A stretch of DNA of 29,161 nt from Chara braunii (taxonomy: Eukaryota; Streptophyta; Charophyceae; Charales; Characeae): assembly GCA_003427395.1 (NCBI GenBank), contig BFEA01000111.1:838481-867641 (forward strand). The letters run 5' to 3'. The notes under the pieces are model-generated. The model made no database searches. It was not told the DNA's origin and was given only the letters and a program-made list of their open reading frames with translations. Shown here piece by piece: positions 17,976 to 27,830 of the stretch. Both the position numbers and the translations under genes were made by a program. Position 1 is the stretch's first letter. Each line of letters starts with the position of its first letter.

Positions 17976-17986
17976 GGAGAAGGGGG
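17976..17986 (+). promoter_or_regulatory. Candidate polypurine tract
   Basis: GGAGAAGGGGG directly follows the end of pol and is immediately followed by TGTGATGTACCC, a plausible LTR start. Position and composition fit the plus-strand primer of LTR elements. No matching 5' LTR was found to confirm it. Confidence 0.5.
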
Positions 17987-18130
17987 TGTGATGTACCCTA
18001 GTTAGGGAGACTTATATCGTAAGGAATGTGTACCCTAGTTAGGGAGGAATGTACCATAGTTATAGAACGTGTGTCGAGAGGGGTCATGTGTCGTAATCCC
18101 GAAGGGAACATTGTACCATAGTTAAGCGAA
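17987..18130 (+). repeat. Probable start of 3' LTR with TGTACCCTAGTTAGGGA subrepeats
   Basis: Two near-identical words TGTACCCTAGTTAGGGA (from about 17992 and 18029) and two decayed forms TGTACCATAGTTA (from about 18050 and 18112). Each perfect form contains the small palindrome CCCTA/TAGGG-like. Short repeats like this are common in U3 regions. The word resembles the core of the array at 3001-4220. Confidence 0.55.
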
Positions 18131-20835
18131 GACAAATGTCGTGATTCCAAAAAGTGAGAGTATGGAAAACAAAAAGTTAAGTCTGCGAGAAAGAAAGACG
18201 AAAGGACGAACCAAATCTTACAAAAGAAAGAGGGGGGTAATGTGAACCTTGGGATGACCATTGGGCATGGGGCGAAGAAAAAGGGGGTTTTGTGGGGAAA
18301 GGCTCGCCGGGGACGGCGAGAATTCGGGTGTGGGCTGGTTGTCGGGCGGATGCCTATCAGCCCGAGATCTTGTTTTTAAGATCGATGAGTTTCGAATCTT
18401 TCTTTTTTCTGCCTTGCTTGGTTTTGATGTATGTGTGCATGTGGTTGTGAGGATTGGAGGTGACTCCGAGTTTTCGNGTCTCCATACTGACCCTTCGAAG
18501 AGCAAAAAGAACGGTTCNGGCCAGGGTCGCGAGNAGGGGCANGCGGACTCTAAAGATCNGAGTTTTCGGTACCAANGCCAGGAAATCGGGGGTTGGTGGC
18601 NGACTTTGGGGNAAGCNGTGGAAAATTCGGATNAGGGACTTGTGAGGACCCGGGTTTGACNACGAGAAACAGCCNGANGACCCCGGTCTCACNCNACACA
18701 GNNTGGCACTGGAAGCNGGACGGTCGGGGGNCTNCGGAGACTCGNGGCGAANACGTGGCTGCGTTACGATTGGGTTTCGTGAGGCTCGATCAGTAAGGTA
18801 ACTAGGTAAGTCCCGGGGCGATGGACAGATCAACTACCGTGGGCCTACTTCGGGGCATAGCACGGTGGGTATGAAGCAGCCGCTCCACCATTCGAGGCAC
18901 GAGGCCACCTCCGAAGCAACGGGAAAACAAAAAGGGGTAAGATGAGAAGACACAAGGGTGGATAAAACGGCCTAGGAGAGCGCTGCCGCAAGGACCTGAG
19001 GAAATGATGAGATCAATGGGAGAGGGGGCAAATCTGGTTGGCTGCCCCAACCGTCAAAGATCGACTATGGTGGGACCGAGGGCGACCTGACCAAGAGGTA
19101 GAGAAGGTTTGGACAAATCTTGGAGGGAGTCTTCAAATCCATTGTGGGAGCTACGATTGCGGAGTTAAAGCAACGAGGGATATGAAACTGATCGGAATTG
19201 GTGCAAAACAGCCAGGAGAACGCAGGGCGATCCCGCCGCGCGGAAAGAGGGAGAGGGGATTGGGTGGTGAAGAGGGGGCGTGGGTCCAATGACGGGCCAG
19301 CGGGATCGTCAGTCCGGGGCAAAAGGCGTTGGGAGCCGTGGGCTGAGATAACGCCAAGAAATGCGACCGCGGGGGAAGGAATGACCGGGAAAAGGATCTT
19401 GAAAGCTGGTTCTTGATAACTTCTTCAAGGCATCGACCCGGTGAAGTACCTCGCAAAAAATATATCCTGGTCAGAAGGATGGCCGAAAAACGGTTGCGAT
19501 GGAAGGAGGTAAAGAAAAAAGGAAGAGAAAACGTCGGCCAATTCCCGGTTTGAGGAAAGAGGGGGAAGTCAAGGAGGCAGTGATGCCACGTTGGGGATTG
19601 GTGGAGAAAAAGGGAGTGAGGATCGGGGTGCTGCGCGACAAACATTACGGGGAAAGAAGCCGGGAAGGGAAGCACTCGATGGGTCGCATCGGGAAAGTCG
19701 CAAAAATTCGGAAATTTTCGATCTTCCCGCGCGACAGGGGAGTTGTTGGCGTGACAAAGGACGATTGTGGGAGGAGGAGGCCAAGGGGGGGAGACTATAA
19801 AAGAAACGAGGGAGGAGAGGAGAAGGGAGCGCACGAGTGTAGCACTCGCGTACGGAGGAGCACGGGGCAACGACTTCCGATCCCGAGAGAGTCCAGAGAG
19901 AGGCAGAGCCACGTGAGAGAACAGGAAGTGGAGGGGGAGCGCGGGCGAGAACGGGGAGGAAAGTTGTGGGGTCGAAGGGGGGGGGAGACGCACGAGGTCG
20001 TCGCTCGACTCCGGTGGGCGAGGCGTTCTCATCGCACGGGGGTGGTCGGGGTGCCCGGACGCACGATGGCTCCCGGCGAGACGAGAGCTGTGGGGTACGG
20101 ACTCAGGTGAGCATGTTGCTAACGAGCGCTTCGCTGGGGCGGCATCGAGTGGGCGGGCCCGAGAGGAACGGTGCTTCGGGGCCAAGAGGATCGGCGCACG
20201 GGGGGCTCGGCGAGGGAGCGAGCCGCGAGCTCCGGCGGAGGGGCGACTACTGGCGCGATCGTATCCACGGTAGCGAGAACTGGTGAAGCTCACGCGGCGA
20301 CCGAGAAGGTAGGGAAGGGGACTCGGAGCACCTGTGAGCTCGAGCCCGTCGGCGCACCCAACAGGAAGCATTGGTGCGAGAGATAGGAGGGACAGGCGAG
20401 TCACTACCCTCGAGGTCAGCGAGCTCAAGGGTTCCGGGGAGAACGGGAGTTCGAGTGGAGACTGACTTTCCGACCGTGAACGTAGGTGCCGCTAGGACGA
20501 GGAGGGGCGGAGAGAGAGGAGGCGCGAGAAGAGGAGGAGGTCGAAGCGAGAGAGCGAAGAAGGGTGGGCGGTCGTGCACTCGTCAGGAGAAAGGAGGAGA
20601 GTATGAGCAACAGACCAAGGAAGGAGGGCGAAAGTTGAGGACCGTCGTGGCGTCTGGAGCTCGGCCTCGAGCCGCGCAGAGATTCCTTTCCGGAGTCCCC
20701 TTAGATCGACTCGACCAAAGGCCTCCCGCTGCAGGCGATGCACGCCCGCCTCTAGAGCGCTGCTCGCGGCTCGGGCGTCGCCTTAGGAGGTCCTGCATCG
20801 AGAGCTGCACTGCGATCGCCTAAGGAACGCTGCGA
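18131..20835 (+). other. Long purine-rich non-coding stretch; possible remainder of a 3' LTR
   Basis: No protein-like frame on the + strand. The minus strand is open for long distances only because a pyrimidine-rich strand rarely makes stops. N positions cluster at 18477-18750. A TATA-like word TATAAAAG sits at 19796-19803, and about 40 nt downstream is an inverted repeat CGAGTG/CACTCG (about 19833-19850), so an R region could start near 19830. If the LTR starts at 17987 it would be over 1.8 kb, in the range of Ogre-type elements. CTGCGATCGCCT is repeated at about 20809 and 20830. The LTR end was not identified. Confidence 0.4.
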
Positions 20836-20849
20836 TCGCCTGAAGATAC

Positions 20850-22400
20850 CCTGTTCAGAAACTTCCTTCCTTTTTCGAGTTCTGTATTTGTTCTCTGCGA
20901 AGGTCTGAGTTCGAAGCAAGAACTCCCTTTCCTTTTCGAAGTTTTGTATCTGTTCGCAACGAATGTCTAAGTTCGAAGCAAGAACTTCCTTCTCTCTTGA
21001 GTTCTGTATCTGTCCTCATTGAATGTCTAAGTTCAAAGTAAGAACTTCCTTATCTCTTCGAGTTCCGTTCACGGTGAATGGTCGGGAACTTCCTTCCTTT
21101 TCGAAGTTCTGTATCTGTTCGCATCGAATGTTTAAGTTCGAAGCAAGAACTTCCTTCTCTCTTGAGTTCTGTATCTGTCCTCAGTGAATGTCTTAGTTCG
21201 AAGTAAGATTTTCCTTATCTCTTCGAGTTCTGTTCATGGTGAATGATCGGGTACTTCCTTCCTTTTCGAAGTTTTGTATCTGTTCGCAGCAAATGTCTAA
21301 GTTCGAAGCAAGAACTTCCTTCTCTTTTGAGTTTTGTATAAGTTCTCAATGAATGTCTAAGTTCGAAGTAAGAACTTCCTTATCTCTTTGAGTTCTGTTC
21401 ACGGTGAATGGTCGGGAACTTCCTTACTTTTCGAAGCGTTGTATCTGTTCGCCGTGAATGTCTAAGTTCGAAGCAAGAACTTCCTTCTCTTTTGAGTTCT
21501 GTATCTGTTCTGAGTGAATGCCTAAGTTCGAAGCAAGAACTTCCTTATCTCTTCGAGTTCTGTTCACGGTGAATGGTCAGGAACTTCCTTCCTTTTCGAA
21601 GTTTTGTATCTGTTCTCGGCGAACGTCTAAGTTCGAAGCAAGAACTTCCTTTTCTGTTCGCGTTCTGTATCTGTTCTCAGCGAATGTCTAAGTTCGAAGC
21701 AGGAACTCACTTTTTCTTCGAACCTTGTATCTGCACTCAGAGAGTGTCTAAGCCCGAAGCCAGTTTGAAGTTGTTCAGATACTCCGACGAGGCACTTCTT
21801 TTCTGTATCTGCCCTCGGCGAGTGTCTAAGTTTGAAGCCAGTGCGAAGTTACTCCATTCGAGTGAAGTGACGCTACTCTGCGAGGGCCGAAGTTCGAAGC
21901 AAGTCTGAAGTCGTTCAGATACTCCGACCAGGCATTTCTTTCTGTCGAGTGTCGTATCTGTGCTCAGCGAGAAACAAAGTTCAATATTCACCCCAAGGGC
22001 ATCTCTTTCCTTTTCGAGTTTTGTATCCGTCCTCATAATGTGACTAAGATCGAAGTTCAGTATTCGTGCAAAGTCCTCCGGGCAGAACCCTTCCTTTGCG
22101 AGTTCTGTATCCGAGCTCAGCGTGGGGACTAAGTTCAAAGTTCAATATTCATTCCAAGTCTGAACCCTTTCGGGTAGAGTCCTCCCTTTCCTTTCTAGGT
22201 CAGGGCGTCGAAGTCCAACACTGAAACCAAGTCCGAAGTCGTTCTGGTGCTAGGGCCGACTCCGCCCTTTTCTTCTCGCGTTCTGCTTCCGCTCTCAGCG
22301 TGTAACCAAGAACGAAGTTCGGTATACATGGCATAATAAAAATCATTCAGAAAAGATCGGGACCCTTTGGCCTGCCCGAGACCTTCCCCTTTCTTTTCGA
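20850..22400. repeat. Satellite array with 165-bp higher-order period
   Basis: Monomers of about 40-65 bp share ACTTCCTT, TTTCGAGTTCTGTATCTGTTC and AATGTCTAAGTTCGAAGCAAG. Equivalent points occur at 20922, 21088, 21253, 21418 and 21583, a step of 165-166 bp, so three monomer types (two long, one short with GTTCACGGTGAATGGTCGG) form a higher-order unit. From about 21640 the order breaks down and the monomers diverge, fading out near 22400. The AAGTTC...GAACTT inverted pair is kept in most long monomers. Confidence 0.9.
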
Positions 22401-22849
22401 GGGTTGTGTCGCTCGAGTCTCAGCGCCGCGCCCACAAGGCCGGTGCGCACACCGAGCTCAATACCGTTAGGGTGCTCGCTCTGCATCAAAGTCCGCGGCG
22501 GGTGCAAGTCCTGCTTAGAAGTCCCCCCCTAGCCCTGTGCGGGAGGTACTCGGGAGCCCTACCGTCCGTCGTGCCATAGCGAGAGTGGATTTGCCGGTCA
22601 CGAATACTCACCAGACTGAACGCGCGACAGGAGCAGGCGAGAAGCCGAGGGGCTCGAGCTGGGAGCACACCGAGGAGTTGCAAGAGGGGATGCACGTTGC
22701 CTTTGGTGTTAAAAACTGAACCGTACAGGGAGCGCAACCGGCCGATCAAGACACTCAACTAAGGGTGACGGGGTGGCCGAAGAGGGGAGACTACGGGGGG
22801 AGCGAGGCGGACCCCCGGCCCCGCGACACCGTCACCCTTGATGTATGTC
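22401..22849. other. No gene seen; GC-rich transition
   Basis: GC-rich sequence after the satellite, with short frames on both strands and no motif. A sharp change to AT-rich sequence follows at about 22850. Confidence 0.5.
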
Positions 22850-23411
22850 TAAGGAAGCATGTCAAGATGCAACATTTCTATTTTCTTTATTTTCATTGTT
22901 TCTTGCTTATCATGAAACTCACTTCTGCATATAACCCATCTGTTCAACCAACCTATTGGTCGAAACGATCATTTCAATCACCTACGTCGATCTACCGATC
23001 GATCGGATTGGATTAGTAGTTGCTTGATCATTCAACAATAAAGTTATTCAATGTATTGCCTTATGAATGTTAGGATGCATGATTTCTCCACGATCTATCG
23101 GATCGGTCTCTCGATTGATTCATTTTACAACCGCTGATTGATTTCATTCACCAGCTAATCGATTGATCGATTATGTGATCAATAGACGAAGCGATTGGCT
23201 CGTCGGCCAATCGGTCGACCAATCGTTTAATAAGTCAATCGATTGTTCAATTCATTTCATGTTTATTTCTTGCCCTCAAATCACGACCAAACAATCCCCT
23301 CCTCCGATGCATGACAAACTCTCATAATTAAGGATAAAGTTTTATAAAGTTATCTTCTCATCGCTCTTCCCTTGTTTTGAAGAACACTTTCCCCAAATCA
23401 ACCTTTTGGTC
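22850..23411. other. AT-rich sequence rich in ATCGATC/ATTGATT words, no gene
   Basis: Many short words such as CGATCGATCGG, TTGATTGA and CAATCG on both strands. A block at about 22955-23015 resembles the 99-bp repeat that follows, so this is probably diverged satellite. Confidence 0.5.
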
Positions 23412-23640
23412 GACCGATCATTTCAATCACTCATATTGACTTATCAATCGATTACATTAGATTAATCGGTCAACCAACTAGTTGATTGACTACTCCTCAA
23501 CCTATTAATCGACCGATCATTCCAATTACTCATATCGGCTTATCAATCAATTGCATTGGATTAATCGGTTGACCAACTAGGTGATTGATTACTCCTCAAC
23601 CTATTGATCGACCGATCATTCCAATTACTTATATCGTTGG
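23412..23640. repeat. 99-bp tandem repeat, about 2.3 copies
   Basis: The word GACCGATCATT recurs at 23412, 23511 and 23610, exactly 99 bp apart, and the intervening sequence (TTATCAATC, GATTAATCGG, CCAACTAG, ACTCCTCAACCTATT) is conserved between copies. Confidence 0.9.
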
Positions 23641-23940
23641 ATGAAGAGCACGTAGACACATCACCCCGACCAGCCCACCAAAAACATGTTGAAGACTCAG
23701 AATCATAGGACGTGAGATGAGCTACCAGGTGTCGCAACGTCGGACTCCTTGGACTGCATGTGAACTCCCCCTCCGGAGGTCAGTCCCAATGGTAAGCGAT
23801 GAGCATATCACACAATCCAACACAGCCCGTTGTTCCGCTCACTCGATTTGGTTGCGAAACAGCATTTGTTTGCTCCTTTAACTGAGATCGTGAGATCACC
23901 ACGCTCCTGGAACAACGTTATGCACGAGTACATAAGCTCT
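23641..23940. other. No gene seen
   Basis: Unique-looking sequence of average composition with no open frame or motif that I can support. Confidence 0.5.

Positions 23941-23983
<43 letters not shown>
23941..23983. repeat. (CT)n microsatellite
   Basis: A CT run of about 21 copies. A shorter CT run lies at 24072-24088. Confidence 0.97.
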
Positions 23984-23985
<2 letters not shown>

Positions 23986-24088
23986 CCCCAATTCTCCTTT
24001 TTCATCTTACTATTTTTTGTTTCTCGTCCTCATGTTCTCGTTTGCCCGTTGCCTTCTATGTGTTGCCGCGTTCTCTCTCTCTCTCTCT

Positions 24089-25510
24089 TTGTGCACTCCC
24101 CAACGAATGAACACACATGGTCTTTGGCTTAGCCAGGTTTGTTCAGATGTAGAGGGTAGATCACGAGCAACACTAAGACGAAAGTGGGGGAAAGATTGCG
24201 GTCATGATTAGCACCTCCGACCGATAAAAAGAGAGTCACAAACGAGATAAACAACAACGGGCATGAGGAAACTATGAACATGATGTTGACGGGCATCACT
24301 GCTACCAGCAGGATCTCAACGACGAACACCACCACTAAGGCGACTATAACGAAGGTCACAATGGTGAGTTGGTGTATGCGCCAACGGTCATGCTCCCATA
24401 CTCATAAAAATGTGCAAGATGGAAATGGATTTGACGCCTGAATATGATGGGCTGATACAAGAGAAATTTATCTGTCGGTGAGCCCTGCAACTTGACACCA
24501 TAGTTAGACTTTTGGTTTATTCCGCATTGCCAACTTGCCAGGTAGGTTCTCCCTCCCTCGTCGTCGCCCTCTCCCTCAGACATGTGAGTCCTCCTTGATG
24601 TCGACGTACCTTGTCGTCATCCTCTCCAACGACGAAACCTACTAGGCCGGTATCGAAATGGGGATAGCTCGAATTTGATGCGCAGTGAGTCCGAATTCGG
24701 GAAATAAACCCATCCCTGAGTCGGGGAGTTCTGAGTGGAGCGGAAAGTTGACAGTTGTGATCTTAGCAATCATGATGAAACACGATGAAGAGTGATGTGG
24801 CCATACCCGCAAACGCCTCTCTGTCACCCACCAAATATGCAAAATGAGAATGAATCTTCCGTTAGAACACGGGAAGATACATCATCATATTTCACGATTA
24901 CTATTCCTTCTTCCACACAGCCCATCTTGCTTGTACCGAACAGGTCACTGCCCAGATCGCAAATCTGGCACGACCAATCAACCCGGAATTCAAGTTGTCC
25001 AAAACCCCCAAATTGACTCCTCACTCAATGCCATTTGTTTCCATTCAGGAATTAGCGTGAAATATATTTTCCTTTTTTCTTTTTCTCCTCTCCTCGACAT
25101 CTCCACGCACACCGTTTCCTATCTAACTTTCACTCTCAACTACTACTGCCAAAACAAACAACACCAGTATGCTTGCCGTATCCTAAAACCCCAGAATCGC
25201 AACTTCCCTCGTCCATTTTTGTTAAGAAACGGGTGATATCTGCGTTTTTCTGCTCCACCATATCCACTTCTCCTTCGTCTTCGCCTTCGTCTTTTTCGCT
25301 CGCTTGTTGACATCAGCTTCAGTCGCATTGTGCGGTCCCACTACCGACTGATCCGACAGCCTCGTGACCATAAAAGCAAAATAAGTTTTTGCCATTTTGC
25401 TCTATACAAGATTTCTGCTCTCATTAAGCTCATTTTAGGACACCTGTACTATCTTCAAACAAATGTGACAACCCAGCCAGACTCCTTGCCTAACAATGTT
25501 TTTCGCTTGG
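24089..25510. other. No gene seen
   Basis: Short frames on both strands without recognisable features. TGTGACAACCCAGCC at about 25464 resembles the first bases of many plant LTRs (TGTGACA), so a retroelement remnant could begin there, but no supporting second copy was found. Confidence 0.4.
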
Positions 25511-25516
25511 ATCGCA

Positions 25517-25532
25517 CAGGCCGCGAGGCCTG
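25517..25532 (+). other. Perfect hairpin with GCGA loop
   Basis: CAGGCC-GCGA-GGCCTG: six GC-rich pairs closed by a GNRA-type tetraloop. It is isolated, with no terminator T run after it. Confidence 0.5.
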
Positions 25533-25715
25533 CGTCTTAGACCGAGAAGCAGGGGTAGAGCCCCGACTACAACTCATAAAATAGGCAAAATAACATTAGG
25601 AGTAGTGGCATCTCAGGGTGTACTCACACTAGCATTATCTTAAATATATCTCGCTGTTTTTACGACTGGGTCGGTACGCATCAGGCCGCCACTCCATACT
25701 AAAATAAGCAAAAAA

Positions 25716-25850
25716 ATGCTAATGTTAGCATGCCCTCACTTGTAACGTAAAACTCTCATTTATGTCATCCTCCTCCTGTGGAGTTCAAACTCATACCAGT
25801 ATCTCGACAGACTGAGTTTGGAGGTGTACCAACTGGGCCATGCTCCTTGC
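25716..25850 (-). mobile_element. tRNA-derived SINE-like head (decayed)
   Basis: On the minus strand TGGCCCAGTTGG (25829-25840) fits the pol III A box (TRGYNNARNNGG). About 37 nt on, GAGTTTGAACTCC (25780-25792) resembles the B box (GGTTCGANNCC) with one change at the invariant C. The order and spacing are those of a tRNA or tRNA-derived SINE head. The segment does not fold as a full tRNA. A 7-bp inverted repeat ATGCTAA/TTAGCAT lies downstream at 25716-25731. Confidence 0.5.
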
Positions 25851-26345
25851 TGCCGGTCCCAGAACCAGTGTCCGGACCGGGTCCCAAAATAAGAATAAAA
25901 TTAAGTAAGAAAAAAACTAAGTAAAAATATTAGTAATACAAAAAGAAAAAACAGAGAAAGGGGGAGGGTTGGTCCCCCCTTTCCGCTTTCTCCCCTGCTC
26001 ATCTCTTTATCTGGTCACACCTCCTTCCTACTTGGACCACCGCTCCCGGAGCCAATGTCAGAATTGTTTGGAGGGAACAGGGAACGACAAGAATAAAATA
26101 AATAAAATAATAATAATAAAAATATAAAAAAAAATAATAAGGAGGAACGACGAGGGGGGTAGTGGCAAGTAGGGACCGTTGTCGCTGGCCTGTAACGCCG
26201 CACGCACCCGGGTCTCATGGGGCTGCACTCTGATCTCCTCACACTGCGCGTGTCACTCATCCAGGCGGGGACTGAACTTTTCTCCGCGCCTGCCCCATCA
26301 ACATCAAACGAGGCCACGTCCGACATGACTTATAAAAAGTACACC
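25851..26345. repeat. A-rich tracts and two related fragments, no gene
   Basis: AATAAAATAA-type simple sequence occurs at 25886-25955 and 26089-26144. The stretches just before each (about 25846-25885 and 26040-26088) share CCGGTCCCAGAACCAGTGTC- and CCGCTCCCGGAGCCAATGTC-like words, so they look like two diverged copies of one repeat with an A-rich tail. Confidence 0.5.
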
Positions 26346-26367
26346 AAATACCCTTATAAGGGTATTT
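26346..26367. repeat. Perfect 22-bp palindrome
   Basis: AAATACCCTTA followed directly by its exact reverse complement, with no spacer. It lies next to the larger inverted repeat at 26378-26501. Confidence 0.9.
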
Positions 26368-26377
26368 AATACGACAA

Positions 26378-26501
26378 CGACCCTCCCCCAACCAACCAAC
26401 CAATCAAATAATCAATATAGCATCATTTATTTATTTATTAATAATTTTTAAATATATATTTGATTGACTGATTGATTGGTTGGTTGTTTGGGGGAGGGTC
26501 G
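26378..26501. repeat. Inverted repeat (fold-back), arms of about 40 bp
   Basis: The left arm 26378-26414 starts CGACCCTCCCCCAACCAACC, and the right arm 26460-26501 ends with the reverse complement form GGTTGGTTGTTTGGGGGAGG plus GTCG. The central 45 bp are AT-rich. Similar TTGATTGA, GGTTGGTT and GGGGGAGG words recur at 26610-26690. Confidence 0.75.
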
Positions 26502-26518
26502 CTTCCCCCCCTTTCCCA

Positions 26519-26572
26519 AATCAATCAATCAATCAAGCAAGCAAGCAAGCAAGCAACCAAGCAAGCAGACAA
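26519..26572. repeat. Tetranucleotide repeat (AATC)n to (AAGC)n
   Basis: AATC repeated about four times turns into AAGC repeated about eight times with small changes. Confidence 0.9.
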
Positions 26573-27459
26573 ACATTATATGAGAAAGTAAGAAAAAAGA
26601 AAAACATGATTGTTTGACCGATTGACTGATGGTTGGTTACGGGTGGACATGCTAGAGGGGGCGCCTCCCCCCGACCAATCAATCAATAAATATATTTAAA
26701 AAAATAAAAAATAAAACGAAGAGGGGTCTCCAAACTTTTTTAACCTCTCTATCTTGTACAAACTTTTTTTTTTCCAATCAGAATACAACAAAAATTTACA
26801 GGCAGGTGCCTTAGGTGGTGTGTTATCAACAAAAAAAGATTCAAGTTAAAAAACAACATAAATCTTTTTAGGCTCTTAAATGGGGTTTGACGAGGCCCGA
26901 ACCTCCACCTGAACCTTCAAACGTATGGGGAGGGATATAAGTCCCCCTGAACATTCGGGCCAACAACGCTGTATATGCCCCTCGTTTGTTGTCCTCTTCT
27001 CTCTCTCTGCCTACGGTTTACTGGGCAATTCTGTTTGTGACGATATATATATTGAACCGCCATGCAACTTCAGGGCTTACTTCAAATTCAGTGGGGAGGA
27101 AGTAACTTTGTTTCCTTTCAAAAAAACTATTAAAACGTAATTGTCTCAATTCTTTAAGGTTATTTTTATTCGGTCAATCTTTCATACCATTGAGAAACTT
27201 ATTACCCATATATTTCAATGGAAATCATTATACAAATTTCTTTAGAGGGAAGGAGGAAAGGAACTTCATTAACCAAAATTTATAAAGCTTGATTCGGTGT
27301 AAAGATATAAGCGTTTTATCTCCAAGTCTCCCCATTGTTTGTTCGCATGTTTTCTTTGCCTAAATTTTTTTTTTTTTCATTTAAACCTTGGTTCCTTGGA
27401 AGGAAACCACTCCTCTGTCTCAATTTATCTTCTTGATTACCCCTCCTCCATCTTCTTGA
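26573..27459. other. AT-rich sequence, no gene seen
   Basis: AT-rich with homopolymer runs. Short frames only, with no motif or RNA gene recognised. Confidence 0.5.
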
Positions 27460-27830
27460 ATGCGTTGTCGCGCGCGTCGGTCCCGCACCCCGCTGGGAGC
27501 GCTGAACCTCACGGTCGTGTCACGCAGGATGTATTCCTGAAAAAGAACCGGTCACCACTCCGATTGTGCGCGCGTGTTATACCTCTCACGACGCCCTGCG
27601 AGAGGTCGGGACGTCGCGAGGTACAACTTACCTCTACCCAAGGAGCTGTCACCACCCTTAGGTAGGCGTATCCCTGCTCAGCTACCAGCCCACATGCGAA
27701 GGTTTTTACATGCCTTTGTAGAGATAGGTCAGTCGAGGGCGCTTGCTCGATCGTTGTAGCATAAGATGGGGTACGCGCGGTAAGACGCCTAGAACTGACC
27801 CGTTAGATATTCAGGTCGAACTTTTAAAAG
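27460..27830 (+). repeat. Dispersed repeat, second copy (inverted relative to 5060-5410)
   Basis: Aligns with the reverse complement of 5060-5410 over its whole length with small gaps. Shared blocks include GTCGGTCCCGCAC, GTCACGCAGGAT, GAGCTGTCACCA, CACATGCGAA, GAGGGCG, TGTAGCATA and GGTACGCGCGGT. It is GC-rich and stands out from the AT-rich surroundings on both sides, as expected of an insertion. Short frames across it have no recognisable content. Confidence 0.75.

Larger units (their letters stand above)
6049..17986 (+). mobile_element. Long polycistronic Ty3/gypsy-type retroelement (decayed)
   Basis: One strand-coherent block: ten tightly coupled ORFs of unknown function (6049-11526), an eleventh (11537-11908), gag (11917-13662), then protease, RT, RNase H and integrase up to 17964, ending in a polypurine tract. 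The order PR-RT-RH-IN and the DDE integrase with an HHCC finger place it with Ty3/gypsy. The upstream ORFs share the purine-rich strand bias and the same level of decay as gag-pol, which argues that they belong together. The internal region alone is about 12 kb, against about 5 kb in ordinary Ty3 elements. Ogre/Tat elements are a known precedent for an extra ORF before gag, but not for ten. Seventeen in-frame stops, about five frameshifts and a MITE insertion disable it. No 5' LTR was found, so the ends are uncertain. Confidence 0.75.

Noticed and set aside
19151-20428. 425-codon open frame on the minus strand
   Set aside because: The + strand is strongly purine-rich, so its complement seldom forms stops. 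The product is a low-complexity Ser/Pro/Arg mixture without motifs, and several frames here are open on both strands.
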